64,000 bases of DNA from CAVQBJ01 sp963819075. GTDB taxonomy: Bacteria; Actinomycetota; Thermoleophilia; Solirubrobacterales; Solirubrobacteraceae. Shown here piece by piece: positions 8,006 to 16,765 of the stretch. The DNA lies in NCBI GenBank assembly GCA_963819075.1, contig CAWFUP010000004.1, forward strand, positions 124,001 to 188,000, read 5' to 3'. Both the position numbers and the translations under genes were made by a program. Each line of letters begins with the position of its first letter. The first letter of the stretch is position 1. The notes below the pieces were generated by a model that worked only from the letters and a program-made list of their open reading frames with translations, was not told the origin of the DNA and made no database searches.

Positions 8006-8612
8006 GCGCCGCTCGGCGTGGGGCGCCGCCACGGTTGCGGCGGCCGCCATTGCCGCCGCCGCAGCCCTCCTGGGCGCCGTGGCGCCGAGGAGCGCCGCCG
8101 CTCCACACCGAGCCGCCGCCGCGACGCCGCCGGCCTGGCCGCATCCCTCCGCGGCCCCGGCCGGCTGGGCGCACGCGAGCACGGCGGACGGCGACGCGAC
8201 GCTCTTCTACCCGCCGAGCTGGAAGGACGTTCCCGGCGACCGCGGCACCGTGAGCGTCGCCCTGCGCGACGCGGCGGGCGACTACCTCGGCTACCTCAAC
8301 GTGACCCCTCGCCAGGGCGACGAGCGTCTGAGCACCTGGCCGGCGTTCCGCCTCGGGCGCAACCGCGAGGAGGGCGACACCGGGGTGCACGCTCTCGCGA
8401 GCGCGCACCATCTACGCTTTCGCGACGCCGTCGCGGCGTGCGTGATCGACGACTATCGCTCGCGCGTCGGCGGCCATGCCTACCGCGAGCTGGCCTGCCT
8501 CGTCTCCGGCGCCCACGCGACGGACGTCTTCATCGGCGCAACGGCGCAGCGCGACTGGACCTCCCTCGGGACGGTCATCCAGCGGTCCGCGGCCAGCTTC
8601 GTGCAGCGCTGA
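7986..8612 (+). CDS. Secreted protein of unknown function, third gene of acidic-tail operon
   Basis: A 208-residue protein. The ATG at 7986 gives MATATCRRRSAWGAATVAAA, a basic then Ala-rich export signal, and overlaps the upstream stop by 20 bases. The mature domain opens GWAHASTADGDATLFYPPSW, resembling secreted PsbP/Mog1-like or LppX-type small alpha/beta domains (a peptide about 140 residues, with two Cys, AACVIDDYRS and ELACLVSG, that could form a disulfide). It ends TVIQRSAASFVQR. It is the only globular member of the operon and might be the partner of the two tailed proteins. Fold assignment is tentative. Confidence 0.7.
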   Translation: MATATCRRRSAWGAATVAAAAIAAAAALLGAVAPRSAAAPHRAAAATPPAWPHPSAAPAGWAHASTADGDATLFYPPSWKDVPGDRGTVSVALRDAAGDYLGYLNVTPRQGDERLSTWPAFRLGRNREEGDTGVHALASAHHLRFRDAVAACVIDDYRSRVGGHAYRELACLVSGAHATDVFIGATAQRDWTSLGTVIQRSAASFVQR

Positions 8613-8788
8613 GGCCCGACGCCGTCAGCGCCGCCGGCGGCCGGCCGGCGAGGGCTCGCCGGGCGAGCATCGCGATTGCCTGACAGCCTCCGGGCTCGTG
8701 CCGCGACGCGGCGCGGCGTATAACGGGGTGGTGCGCTCGCCTACCGCGCGAACCGCGCGCCCCCGAGCACCGCGAGGAGGCCCGACCC

Positions 8789-10825
8789 GTGAGTAGCGCC
8801 ACCGCCGTGCCGGGAGTGCCCGAGGAGCCGACGTACGACCGCGCGACCGTGCGGATCGTGTTCGCGGGCCTGCTGCTCGTGATGTTCCTGGCCGCGCTCG
8901 ATCAGACCATCGTCGCGACGGCGCTCCCGACGATCGTCGGCGACCTCGGCGGCCTGAACCACCTGTCGTGGGTCGTCACCGCCTACCTGCTCGCGCAGAC
9001 GGTCGTGACCCCGCTGTACGGCAAGCTCGGCGACATGTACGGCCGCAAGGTCGTGCTCCAGGTCGCGCTGGCGATCTTCCTCGTCGGCTCGGCGCTGTGT
9101 GGGCTCAGCCAGAACCTCGATGAGCTGATCGGCTTCCGCGCGCTGCAGGGTCTCGGTGGCGGCGGGCTGATGGTAAGCGCCCAGGCGGCGATCGGCGACG
9201 TCGTGCCACCGCGCGAGCGCGGTCGCTACTCGGGCCTGTTCGGCGCCGTCTTCGGTCTGGCCTCGATCGCCGGACCGCTGCTCGGCGGCTTCCTGACGAC
9301 GAACCTGTCGTGGCGCTGGATCTTCTACGTCAACCTGCCGTTCGGGATCGTCGCCTTCTTCGTGCTCGCCGCCGCGCTCCCGTCGGCGCGCGAGCGCGTG
9401 CACCACGACATCGACTACCTCGGCATCACCGTGCTCGGCGCCGGCATCAGCGCGATCGTGCTCGCCGCCTCGCTGGAGTCACCGACGCACACCTGGACGT
9501 CGCCGCTCATCGTCGGACTCGGCCTCGCCGGGCTCGCGCTGCTGTCGGTCTTCCTGCCCGTCGAGCGTCGAGCCCGCGAGCCGGTGCTGCCGCCGAGGCT
9601 GCTGTTCAACCGCGTGTTCATCGTCTGCAGCGCCGTCAGCCTGATCGTCGGGTTTGCCCTGTTCGGCGCCGTCGTGTACCTGCCGCTCTTCCTGCAGGTC
9701 GTGAAGGGCTCCAGCCCGACCGCCTCCGGGTTACAGCTCGTGCCGCTCATGGGCGGCCTGCTCATCACCTCGATCGCCTCGGGTCAGATCATTACGAGGA
9801 CCGGCCGCTACCGCTGGTTCCCGATCACCGGGACCGCCGTGATGGTGCTTGGCCTCGTCCTGCTCACGCGGCTGGGCATACAGACGACGCGCGGCGTCGT
9901 GTCGCTGTTCATGTTCGTGCTCGGCCTCGGACTCGGGATGGTCATGCAGGTGCTCGTGCTCGCGGTGCAGAACGCCGTCGAGTACCGCGACCTCGGCGCG
10001 GCGACCTCCGGCGCCACGCTCTTCCGTTCGATCGGCGGATCGCTCGGCACGGCTGTGCTCGGCTCGATCTTCGCGAGCCGCCTGACCACCGAGCTGACGC
10101 GCACCATCGGCGCCGCCGGCGCCGCTCGCGTGCACGCGAGCGGGGTGAACCCGACGGTCATCCACCGCCTGCCGACCCCGGTGCGCGATCACTACCTGCA
10201 GGCGTTCACGAGCGCGCTGCACTCGGTGTTCCTGGTCGCCGCCGGCGTCGCGATCGCCGCCTTCCTGCTCACCTGGTTGATCCCCGAGCTACGGCTGCGC
10301 GACACCGTCGCCACGAACGACATGGGCGACACGTTCGCCGTCCCTCGTCAGGCCGACTCGCTCGTCGAGATCATCAACATGATCGGGCGGCTCGACCGCC
10401 GCGAGGGCGCCCGCGAAATCGTGCGCCGCGTGGCCGCCCGCGCCGACGTGAACCTCAGCCCGGCGGCCTGCTGGCTGCTCGCCCGCTACCACGAGGACGG
10501 GGACACCGACCTGCCGGTGCTCGCCGGCCGGATCGACGTCGACGTCGCGGCGCTCGTCAAGGCCCGCGATGAACTCGTCGGCCAGTCGTTCATCATCACC
10601 GAGACGCCCGCGCACGTCGAGGTCACCGCCGCCGGGGAAGCGGCGCTGCATCGCCTCACCGCCACCGGCGAGCAGCGACTGGCCGATCTGCTGCGCGATT
10701 GGCGTCCGGAGGAGCACGAGGACCTCGCGCGCATGATCGTCGCCGTCGCGCGAGCGTTCTTCATCGACACCACCGCGCTGCGCGAGCACCTCACGCCGGT
10801 CGCTCCCGGCGCGACCGCCCCCTGA
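8789..10825 (+). CDS. DHA2-family MFS drug exporter with C-terminal winged-helix-like cytosolic domain
   Basis: A 678-residue protein. Residues 25-500 are a 14-span DHA2 (EmrB/QacA) transporter: motif LDQTIVATALPTIV in span 1, GKLGDMYGRKVV in loop 2-3, RALQGLGGGGLM and GPLLGGFLTTNLSWRWIF (motif C region). These use the proton gradient to export hydrophobic compounds. From about residue 507 (NDMGDTFAVPRQADS) an extra 170-residue cytosolic part appears, with helices and a MarR-like winged-helix pattern (CWLLARYHEDGDTDLPVLAG, later VEVTAAGEAALHRLTATG). Typical DHA2 proteins stop near 480-530. The GTG at 8789 has GAGGAGG nine bases upstream. Confidence 0.9.
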   Translation: MSSATAVPGVPEEPTYDRATVRIVFAGLLLVMFLAALDQTIVATALPTIVGDLGGLNHLSWVVTAYLLAQTVVTPLYGKLGDMYGRKVVLQVALAIFLVGSALCGLSQNLDELIGFRALQGLGGGGLMVSAQAAIGDVVPPRERGRYSGLFGAVFGLASIAGPLLGGFLTTNLSWRWIFYVNLPFGIVAFFVLAAALPSARERVHHDIDYLGITVLGAGISAIVLAASLESPTHTWTSPLIVGLGLAGLALLSVFLPVERRAREPVLPPRLLFNRVFIVCSAVSLIVGFALFGAVVYLPLFLQVVKGSSPTASGLQLVPLMGGLLITSIASGQIITRTGRYRWFPITGTAVMVLGLVLLTRLGIQTTRGVVSLFMFVLGLGLGMVMQVLVLAVQNAVEYRDLGAATSGATLFRSIGGSLGTAVLGSIFASRLTTELTRTIGAAGAARVHASGVNPTVIHRLPTPVRDHYLQAFTSALHSVFLVAAGVAIAAFLLTWLIPELRLRDTVATNDMGDTFAVPRQADSLVEIINMIGRLDRREGAREIVRRVAARADVNLSPAACWLLARYHEDGDTDLPVLAGRIDVDVAALVKARDELVGQSFIITETPAHVEVTAAGEAALHRLTATGEQRLADLLRDWRPEEHEDLARMIVAVARAFFIDTTALREHLTPVAPGATAP

Positions 10826-10887
10826 CCGGCCGGCGGCCTGCTATGACGGGCGTCACCGTCCACGCCCACGCCCGAGGAGCGCACGAC

Positions 10888-11373
10888 ATGACACCGCCCG
10901 ATACCCCCGCACCCGTGATCCTCTGCAGCGCCGGTAACGACACCACCCATGCCTTCATCGACACCGCGGCGGCGCTCTTTCCCGACCGGCCGCTCGTCAT
11001 CGTGCGAGCGTGGCGCTCGGCGGAGTTCGCGATCGCCTCGGCCACGACCGCGATGATCGGCTCGGCGACGGTCGACTACCCCGCGCTCGACGACGCGATC
11101 GAGCACGAGGCCGAGGACGATGCCGGGGCGGGGACCGACTACGCGCGCTCGATCGGGCTGCAGGCCAGCGCCGAGGCGGTCCGCTCTGACGGACCGGTGT
11201 GGAAGGCGATCCTCGAGCGCGCCGAGGCGCACGGCGCGCAGGCGATCATCACCGGCACGCGCGGGCGCGGTGAGGTCGAATCGGCGCTGCTCGGGTCGAC
11301 GTCCCACGCCCTGCTGCAGCATTCACCGCTGCCGGTCGTGGTCGTGCCGAACGCCGCTACGCGAGAGCGCTGA
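10888..11373 (+). CDS. Universal stress protein (UspA family)
   Basis: A 161-residue single-domain UspA-like protein: opening strand PVILCSAGNDTTHAFIDTAAAL, and the ATP-binding signature GTRGRGEVESALLGSTSHAL (G-2x-G-9x-G-S) before PLPVVVV. The signature indicates an ATP-binding subtype. The ATG at 10888 has CGAGGAGC about nine bases before it; upstream codons in the frame do not look like protein. The C-terminus overlaps the opposite-strand small gene by 17 bases. UspA proteins protect cells under starvation or stress; the specific trigger is not visible. Confidence 0.85.
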   Translation: MTPPDTPAPVILCSAGNDTTHAFIDTAAALFPDRPLVIVRAWRSAEFAIASATTAMIGSATVDYPALDDAIEHEAEDDAGAGTDYARSIGLQASAEAVRSDGPVWKAILERAEAHGAQAIITGTRGRGEVESALLGSTSHALLQHSPLPVVVVPNAATRER

Positions 11374-11563
11374 ACAGCTCGCTGACCGCGTTCGCCTGCA
11401 GGGCGAGCACGCGGCCATCGAAGCCGTACTGGGCCGCCGCGATCTGCTCGCCGACGCCCGCGCCCGAGGCGCTGGACCCCGACGCCGAGCTCGCGAGGTT
11501 GTTCGAGGCGGCGTCGAACAGCGGCTGAACGCTGGCGCCAAGCCCGACGGCGGAGATGCTCAT
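11357..11563 (-). CDS. Small hypothetical protein, Ala/Ser-rich
   Basis: A 68-residue predicted protein, MSISAVGLGASVQPLFDAAS followed by a Ser/Ala/Gly linker, then VGEQIAAAQYGFDGRVLALQ and ANAVSELFSALA. The two amphipathic helices joined by a small-residue linker resemble short YjfB-like/motility-type or flagellin-like peptides, but the match is only in style. It converges on the universal stress gene with 17 bases overlap. The ATG has GAGAATCGG upstream, a modest site. Moderate confidence that it is real. Confidence 0.5.
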   Translation of the reverse strand: MSISAVGLGASVQPLFDAASNNLASSASGSSASGAGVGEQIAAAQYGFDGRVLALQANAVSELFSALA

Positions 11564-11645
11564 AGACCGATTCTCGGCATTCCGGCGCCGGGCCTCGCAC
11601 GTTCTGGACAAAGGTCCGAGCAGGCGCTCGACCCGGCGTGCGGCC

Positions 11646-12860
11646 TCAGCGGCCGCGGCGACTGCGCCGGCGCGACCGGGCACCGGCCGCCGACGGGCGC
11701 GCCTCGCGTACCGGGCGTGAGCCGGACGTGGCGTGGCGTCGCGCCCCGCCACGGGCCGAGGGCAGGTCGTGCTCGAGCCCGAGCTCGTCGGCGATCCGCG
11801 CGAGCTCGTGGTGCTGCTCGGGCGTGACAAAGGTGATCCCGGCGCCCGGACGACCGGCGCGCCCCGTCCGCCCGACGCGGTGCACGTAGGTGTCACGATC
11901 CTCGGGAGCGTCGAAGTTGATGACGTGCGAGATGCCGTCGACGTCGATCCCGCGGGCGGCGACGTCGGTGGCCACGAGCGTGCGGACCTCGCCGGCCTCG
12001 AAGCGCGCGAGCGCGCGCTCGCGCTGTCCCTGGGATTTGTCGCCGTGCATCGCCACCGCCTTCACGCCGAGCGCGCCGAGACGCTTAGCCAGGCGATCGG
12101 CGCCGCGCTTGGTGCGCACGAACACGAGCGCGAGGTCGTCGGCGCCGCGCAGTTGCTCGACGAGCGCGTCGAGGCGCGCGTGATGCTCCACGGTGAGGAA
12201 GCGGTGCGTGACCTCGGCCGCGCCGCGGGGCGCCGGGGGGGCGTGCTCGTGGTTGACCGGATCGGTCGTGTACGCGGCGGCGAGACGCCCCGTCTCACCG
12301 TCGAGCGTGGCCGAGAAGAAGAGCGTCTGGCGCTCGGACGGGCACTGGCGCACGATGCGGTCGACGGCCGGGCGGAAGCCCATGTCGAGCATCCGGTCGG
12401 CCTCGTCGAGCACGAGCAGCCGTACGTCTTCGAGGGTGAAGGCGCGGCGTTCGAGCAGGTCCTCGAGCCGGCCCGGCGTGGCCACGAGAATGTGCGAGCG
12501 CTGCGCCTCGCGCATCTGGCGCTGCAGACCGACGCCTCCGTAGACCGTGCTGACGCGGAGCGCGCGGGCGTGGGCGATCGGGTACATCTCGTCGGCGATC
12601 TGCGACACGAGCTCGCGGGTCGGGGCGATGATGAGCGCCGACGGGCGTGGGTCGTTGGCCTCGATGAGCTCGACGAGCGGCACCGCGAAGGCAAGCGTCT
12701 TACCCGACCCGGTGGGCGAGCGGACGAGGACGTCGCGCCCGGCAAGCACGTCGCCGATGACGAGACGCTGAACGGCAAAGGGACTCGTGACGCCTTCGCG
12801 CGAGAGCGCGCTGACGACGGCCCCGGATACGCCGAGATCGGCGAAGGACTGCGTGGACAT
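11646..12860 (-). CDS. DEAD-box ATP-dependent RNA helicase
   Basis: A 404-residue RNA helicase containing all core motifs: Q-motif region TSPFAVQRLVIGDVL, I (SPTGSGKT), Ia (PTRELVSQ), Ib (TPGRLEDLL), II (VLDEADRMLDMGF), III (SAT), IV (LVFVRTKRGADRLAK), V (ATDVAARGIDVDGI) and VI (HRVGRTGRAGRPG), ending in a basic Arg/Ser tail that could bind RNA. It unwinds structured RNA, for example in ribosome assembly or mRNA decay. The ATG at 12860 follows CAGGAGTCCCAC, a clear ribosome binding site. Its 150-base leader may respond to cold, as in many DEAD-box genes, but nothing in the sequence proves it. Confidence 0.93.
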   Translation of the reverse strand: MSTQSFADLGVSGAVVSALSREGVTSPFAVQRLVIGDVLAGRDVLVRSPTGSGKTLAFAVPLVELIEANDPRPSALIIAPTRELVSQIADEMYPIAHARALRVSTVYGGVGLQRQMREAQRSHILVATPGRLEDLLERRAFTLEDVRLLVLDEADRMLDMGFRPAVDRIVRQCPSERQTLFFSATLDGETGRLAAAYTTDPVNHEHAPPAPRGAAEVTHRFLTVEHHARLDALVEQLRGADDLALVFVRTKRGADRLAKRLGALGVKAVAMHGDKSQGQRERALARFEAGEVRTLVATDVAARGIDVDGISHVINFDAPEDRDTYVHRVGRTGRAGRPGAGITFVTPEQHHELARIADELGLEHDLPSARGGARRHATSGSRPVREARPSAAGARSRRRSRRGR

Positions 12861-13002
12861 GTGGGACTCCTGTTCGGCGGCCGGAGGGCCGCGGACGTTT
12901 CGGGAGGCTATGGCTGACCCGAAACCGCCTACGAACGCGGGAACCCAAGCGAGCTGCCTCGCGGTCGACCTCGCCGACCGCGGTGCCAACGTAGCACACC
13001 CG

Positions 13003-13018
13003 CCCGGGCGCACCCGGG
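13003..13018 (-). terminator. Short hairpin after the alpha/beta hydrolase
   Basis: CCCGGG-cgca-CCCGGG, a six-base self-complementary stem with a four-base loop, 66 bases past the stop of the minus-strand hydrolase. There is no U-run, as is usual in this GC range, so it is only a candidate. Confidence 0.35.
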
Positions 13019-13083
13019 AGCGCCAGCCCCGCGACCGGCTCGCGCGCCGGTGCCGTCACACGCCAGATGCGAGGCGAACCGGC

Positions 13084-13947
13084 TCAAGCGAGATGCTCGA
13101 CGATGAGGGGTGCGAAGCGAGAGTCGCCGACCGCCGCGAGGTGATCGCCGGACAGCCGCTCCAGTCGCGCGCCCGCGATCGCCGCCGCGAGCACCTCCGG
13201 GCGCACCGCGAGCGGATCGGCGTCGCCGGCCAGCACGAGCGTCGGAGCGGTGATCCGCGCGAGGGCGATCGGCTCGTGATGGCGGCGGGATGCCTGCGCG
13301 GCGAGCGCCAGCCGGTCGGCTCCGGTGGCGTCGGCCAGCTGGCGGAACGCGAGCGCCCTCGGGTTGTCGACGGTCGCCGGGTCCTCGGCCCGCAGTGCGG
13401 CGATGATGGCCTCCGAGGCTATGGCACGCGTATCCACGCCGCCGAGCTCGACCACCCCGGCGCCGACGCCGCCGATCGCCAGCCGGCGCACGCGGCGATC
13501 CTGCGTGGCCACGAGCAGCGAGACGATCGCCCCCATCGAGTAGCCGACGAGATCGACCTCGTCGGCGCCGATCAGGTCGAGCAGGGCGCGCAGGTCGGCG
13601 GCCATCGTGGCCTCGCCGTAGCGCTGCGGGTCGTGCGGAGCCTCCGAGCGTCCGTGTCCGCGGGCGTCGGGCGCCAACACACGGCGCCCGTCCGCGACGA
13701 GCGCCGCGACGACGCCGGGGAAGACCCAGTTGAGGAGCGCGTCGACGGCGAAGCCGTGGTGCAGCACGACCGGCGGGAGCTCGCTCGACCCGGTCCATTC
13801 GCGGTAGGCGATGCGCAGCCCATCGGGCGACTCGAACGCACGCTCGACCCCCGGGTCGGGCCTCGATCGCGGCTGATGTTCGATGGGCGATGACAGGCCC
13901 CGCAGCCTACCCGGATCGAGGCCATCTACGATACGCGCGTGGAGCAT
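13084..13947 (-). CDS. Alpha/beta-hydrolase fold protein
   Basis: About 287 residues. The oxyanion-side turn VVLHHGFAVD, then DARGHGRSEAP, the nucleophile elbow LVGYSMGAIVSLL (Ser), a late Asp (VLAGDADPLA) and a C-terminal His (LSGDHLAAV) form the Ser-Asp-His triad of esterases/peroxidases/haloperoxidase-like hydrolases. The substrate is not predictable. The start is unsure: the conserved part begins at VERAFESPDGLRIAYREW, and the nearest in-frame ATG (13947) would overlap the divergent gene by nine bases. A rarer start nearer 13890 is possible. Confidence 0.8.
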   Translation of the reverse strand: MLHARIVDGLDPGRLRGLSSPIEHQPRSRPDPGVERAFESPDGLRIAYREWTGSSELPPVVLHHGFAVDALLNWVFPGVVAALVADGRRVLAPDARGHGRSEAPHDPQRYGEATMAADLRALLDLIGADEVDLVGYSMGAIVSLLVATQDRRVRRLAIGGVGAGVVELGGVDTRAIASEAIIAALRAEDPATVDNPRALAFRQLADATGADRLALAAQASRRHHEPIALARITAPTLVLAGDADPLAVRPEVLAAAIAGARLERLSGDHLAAVGDSRFAPLIVEHLA

Positions 13948-15177
13948 CCGAACCGGCGGCGCGTGCGAGCGACCGCGATCGCGCCATCGCCGGCCCGCGC
14001 ACGCCGCGGGCGGCGATGCGGCCGCGCCTGCGGACTGTTGGCCTGCGGGGTGATCGCCCTCGCGCCGACGAGCGCCGGCGCGGCGACGATGACGTTCGGC
14101 AGCTCCCTGTCGGTGCCCGCGTCGCGCGACACCGCGAACAACCTGAACTACACGGGGACGAACATCCCCGTCCCCGGGGTGGCACCCGTCCACGTCAACC
14201 ACGACGGTGCCGATGACGCCCTGTGGAACACCGCCCTGGCCAGCGGGACGGCGGCCGCCCCCGCGGCCGGGCAGGCCCTATCCGTCTCCGTCGAAGGCTG
14301 CGCGCAGCCGGCCCCCAACGGCCCGGCCCCGCTGACGCAGTTCCACTTTCAGACGCTGACCCCGCTGCCGACCGGCGGCGCCACCGTCGACGTCACCTCC
14401 CAGCCGTTCGACCTGCCGATCTGCGGCACGGCAACCGCGACGGGGACCCTCGCCTCCGGGAGCACCGTCACCAGCTATCAACCGACGAACATGTGCGTGG
14501 GTGCAGGCGACTTCGTCGACTTCAACGACGAGGGCGGCTTCGACCCGCAGTTCTACCCGAGCGGCGTCGGGTACGAGGTGATCGGCGCGGCCGGCGGCTC
14601 GACGATGAGCTCCTACATCGCCGCGGACGGGACGAACAACGGCGATGCGCTCTCGGCGATGAACGTCAGCGCCAGCGCCGGGTTTGCCAATAACGCGAGC
14701 GCCGAGCTGCTGCTCCGCACGACGCTCGGCACCGGAAGCGACTCGATCCCGGCCTGCGGATCCACGGCGAGCGCCCCGCCCTCCGGCGCAGGCTCGGGCA
14801 CCGGCGGGGGCGGCTCGGGCGGAGGGGGCGGCGCCCCACACACGCCCGCAGGGCCCGGTCAGCCCGGCGGTTCCCCGGGCGTCGTGATCACGCCGCGTAC
14901 CGAGCTCGTGAAGGGCCGCCGCGTCCGCGTGGCCTTCTTCTGTGCCCAACGCGGCACCCCCTGCAAGGGGACGCTCGTGCTCACCACCGGGGCGGTGACG
15001 CTCGGCCACGGCGCCTTCACGAGCAAGCCCCACGCCGTCGCTCACGTCGCGCTGCGCCTCTCGCCCGCCGGCGCCCGGCTCGTGCGCGCGAGTGGCCACG
15101 CAGGGGTGAGGACGACGATGACCGTCACGCTGGCCGGACAGGCGCCGGTGAGCGGCACGATCACGCTCACGGGGTAA
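13939..15177 (+). CDS. Secreted protein with Gly-rich linker and C-terminal surface domain
   Basis: A 412-residue exported protein. After an Arg-rich N-terminus comes a hydrophobic signal region (GRACGLLACGVIALAPTSAG AATMTFG, cleavage after GAA). The following domain contains ANNLNYTGTNIPVPGVAPVH, a pattern of secreted carbohydrate or lamin-tail-like beta domains, with four Cys (EGCAQ, ICGTA, NMCVG, PACGS) that could make two disulfides. A GSGTGGGGSGGGGG linker then leads to a basic beta domain (VKGRRVRVAFFCAQRGTPC) of the kind also seen at 1-825 and 31725. Function unknown; the cell surface is likely. Confidence 0.75.
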   Translation: MEHPNRRRVRATAIAPSPARARRGRRCGRACGLLACGVIALAPTSAGAATMTFGSSLSVPASRDTANNLNYTGTNIPVPGVAPVHVNHDGADDALWNTALASGTAAAPAAGQALSVSVEGCAQPAPNGPAPLTQFHFQTLTPLPTGGATVDVTSQPFDLPICGTATATGTLASGSTVTSYQPTNMCVGAGDFVDFNDEGGFDPQFYPSGVGYEVIGAAGGSTMSSYIAADGTNNGDALSAMNVSASAGFANNASAELLLRTTLGTGSDSIPACGSTASAPPSGAGSGTGGGGSGGGGGAPHTPAGPGQPGGSPGVVITPRTELVKGRRVRVAFFCAQRGTPCKGTLVLTTGAVTLGHGAFTSKPHAVAHVALRLSPAGARLVRASGHAGVRTTMTVTLAGQAPVSGTITLTG

Positions 15178-15200
15178 CAGCAACAAGAGGGAGTGGCGAC

Positions 15201-16307
15201 GTGCGTATGCAAGCGGCGGTCCTCGAGCGCTTCGGTGAGCCGCTCGTCGTCGAGGAGGTCGAGCTCGCCGATCCCGGCCCCGGCGAGGTGCTCGTGCGGC
15301 TCGTGGCCTGCGGGGTGTGCCACACCGATCTCTACACGGCGTCGGGTGCCGACCCGTCTGGCTATGCCCCGTGCGTGCTCGGGCACGAGGGCGCCGGTGT
15401 CGTCGAGGCCGTCGGACCGGGGGTCGAGCTCGTGGCGCGCGGCGATCACGTCGTGACCCTCTTCTCCCCTCAGTGCGGCACCTGCGTGCACTGCCGCAGC
15501 CCGCTCACGAACCTCTGCCTGGCCATCCGCGAGCAGCAGAACCTCGGCTACCTGCCCGACGGGACCACGCGCCTGCGTCGCGACGGCGAGCCGCTGCGCC
15601 ACTTCATGGGGACGTCGACCTTCGCGCAGTACACGGTGATGCCCCAGATCGCACTCGCCAAGATCAACCCCGAGGCCCCGCTCGACCACGCCTGCCTATT
15701 CGCGTGTGGACTCTCGACCGGCCTCGGGGCCGCCATGCGGACCGCCGACGTACGGGCGGGCAGCACGTGCGTCGTGTTCGGCGCCGGCATGGTCGGGCTC
15801 GGTGCGATCGCCGGCTGCCGCCTGCGCGGCGCCGAGCGCATCGTGTGCGTCGACCTGTCCCCCGCGCGGCGCGAGCTCGCCCGTGGCCAGGGAGCCACCG
15901 ACGCGCTCGCCGGCGGCGCCGACGCCGTCGCGGCGATCCTCGAGATGACCGACGGGTTCGGGGCCGACTACACGTTCGAGGCGACCGGCCACGTCGCCGT
16001 GATGCGCCAAGCGGTCGAGGCCGCCCGCATGGGCTGGGGGCTGTGCACGATCGCCGGCGTCGCGGGACGCGGCGAGGTCCTCGAGGTGATCCCGCGCTAC
16101 CTGATCACGGGACGGCGGGTCTGCGGATCGTCCTTCGGCGGCTGGAAGGGACGCGACGACGTCCCGATGCTCATCGAGCGAGCGCTGGCCGGCGAGATCG
16201 ACGTCGGCGCGTTCGTCTCGCACCGCATCGCGCTGTCCGACGTCAACCGCGCCTTCGAGCTGATGCACGCTCAGGACGGCATCCGCAGCGTGATCGAGTT
16301 CGGCTAG
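15201..16307 (+). CDS. Zinc-dependent alcohol dehydrogenase, class III-like
   Basis: A 368-residue medium-chain dehydrogenase. Catalytic zinc ligands are Cys40 (CGVCHTD) and His62 of GHEGAGVV; the structural zinc lobe is Cys92, Cys95, Cys98 and Cys106 (CGTCVHC...C). The NAD-binding motif is FGAGMVGLGAI, and the C-terminus has GSSFGGWKGRDD and SHRIALSDVNRAFELM. The GHEG-x-G-V, LGTSTF-like GTSTFAQYTV and GSSFGG features point to the S-hydroxymethyl-glutathione/mycothiol and aryl-alcohol group rather than simple ethanol dehydrogenase; in actinobacteria the cofactor would be mycothiol. The GTG at 15201 has AGAGGGAG upstream. Confidence 0.88.
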   Translation: MRMQAAVLERFGEPLVVEEVELADPGPGEVLVRLVACGVCHTDLYTASGADPSGYAPCVLGHEGAGVVEAVGPGVELVARGDHVVTLFSPQCGTCVHCRSPLTNLCLAIREQQNLGYLPDGTTRLRRDGEPLRHFMGTSTFAQYTVMPQIALAKINPEAPLDHACLFACGLSTGLGAAMRTADVRAGSTCVVFGAGMVGLGAIAGCRLRGAERIVCVDLSPARRELARGQGATDALAGGADAVAAILEMTDGFGADYTFEATGHVAVMRQAVEAARMGWGLCTIAGVAGRGEVLEVIPRYLITGRRVCGSSFGGWKGRDDVPMLIERALAGEIDVGAFVSHRIALSDVNRAFELMHAQDGIRSVIEFG

Positions 16308-16316
16308 CGCCCGCGG

Positions 16317-16583
16317 TCAGCCGGCCCACGATGTGGGCGTGCCCAGGACCTGCCAGGGCTGCAGATCCTCGCCCCGCTCGCCCTCAGCCGGCAGTTCGTC
16401 GCTCGCCGCAGGCGATCCGTCGGCCGCGTCGTGGAACTCCAGGGCACCGCCACAGCGGCTGCAATGCCCGATCACCGACAGCCCATGCGCGGCGGTGCGC
16501 CCGTACCAGGCAAACCCGCAGCCAACGCAGGTCACCAGGGGCTGCGTGTGCGTCTGATCGAGTGCAGTGTGTGGGAAGGCCAT
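16317..16583 (-). CDS. Small zinc-ribbon protein
   Basis: About 88 residues. Two CxxC knuckles, TCVGCGFAWYG and HCSRCGGALEF, 20 residues apart, form a zinc ribbon of the kind found in small actinobacterial rubredoxin-like/FmdB-like proteins. The rest is acidic and disordered (DAADGSPAASDELPAEGERG). Two ATG starts fit (16583 and 16622). It lies nine bases from the dehydrogenase stop on the opposite strand. Likely a regulatory or adaptor protein; the partner is unknown. Confidence 0.65.
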   Translation of the reverse strand: MAFPHTALDQTHTQPLVTCVGCGFAWYGRTAAHGLSVIGHCSRCGGALEFHDAADGSPAASDELPAEGERGEDLQPWQVLGTPTSWAG

Positions 16584-16648
16584 GTCATCTGTGGGTATGC
16601 GGGTGCGTCCTCCACGGTGCATGGCCGTGCCGGTCGCTCGAGGAACCT

Positions 16649-16666
16649 CCCTGCGCTCGCGCAGGG
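16649..16666 (-). terminator. Hairpin downstream of acyl-CoA synthetase
   Basis: CCCTGCG-CTCG-CGCAGGG, a perfect seven-base stem with a four-base loop, 100 bases beyond the stop at 16766. The 182 bases between 16584 and 16765 hold this hairpin and no gene. Confidence 0.55.
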
Positions 16667-16765
16667 AATCGATTCATCGCTCGTATCGGCAGCGGCTCGT
16701 GCGCGCTTGAGCGCGGCAGCGGCCGGCCCACGCCGCGCCGCTCAGGCGTGCCGCTCCCCGCTCTC

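Noticed and set aside
8719..8724. TATAAC as -10 of the DHA2 exporter
   Set aside because: No matching -35 within 16-18 bases; left as a possibility only.
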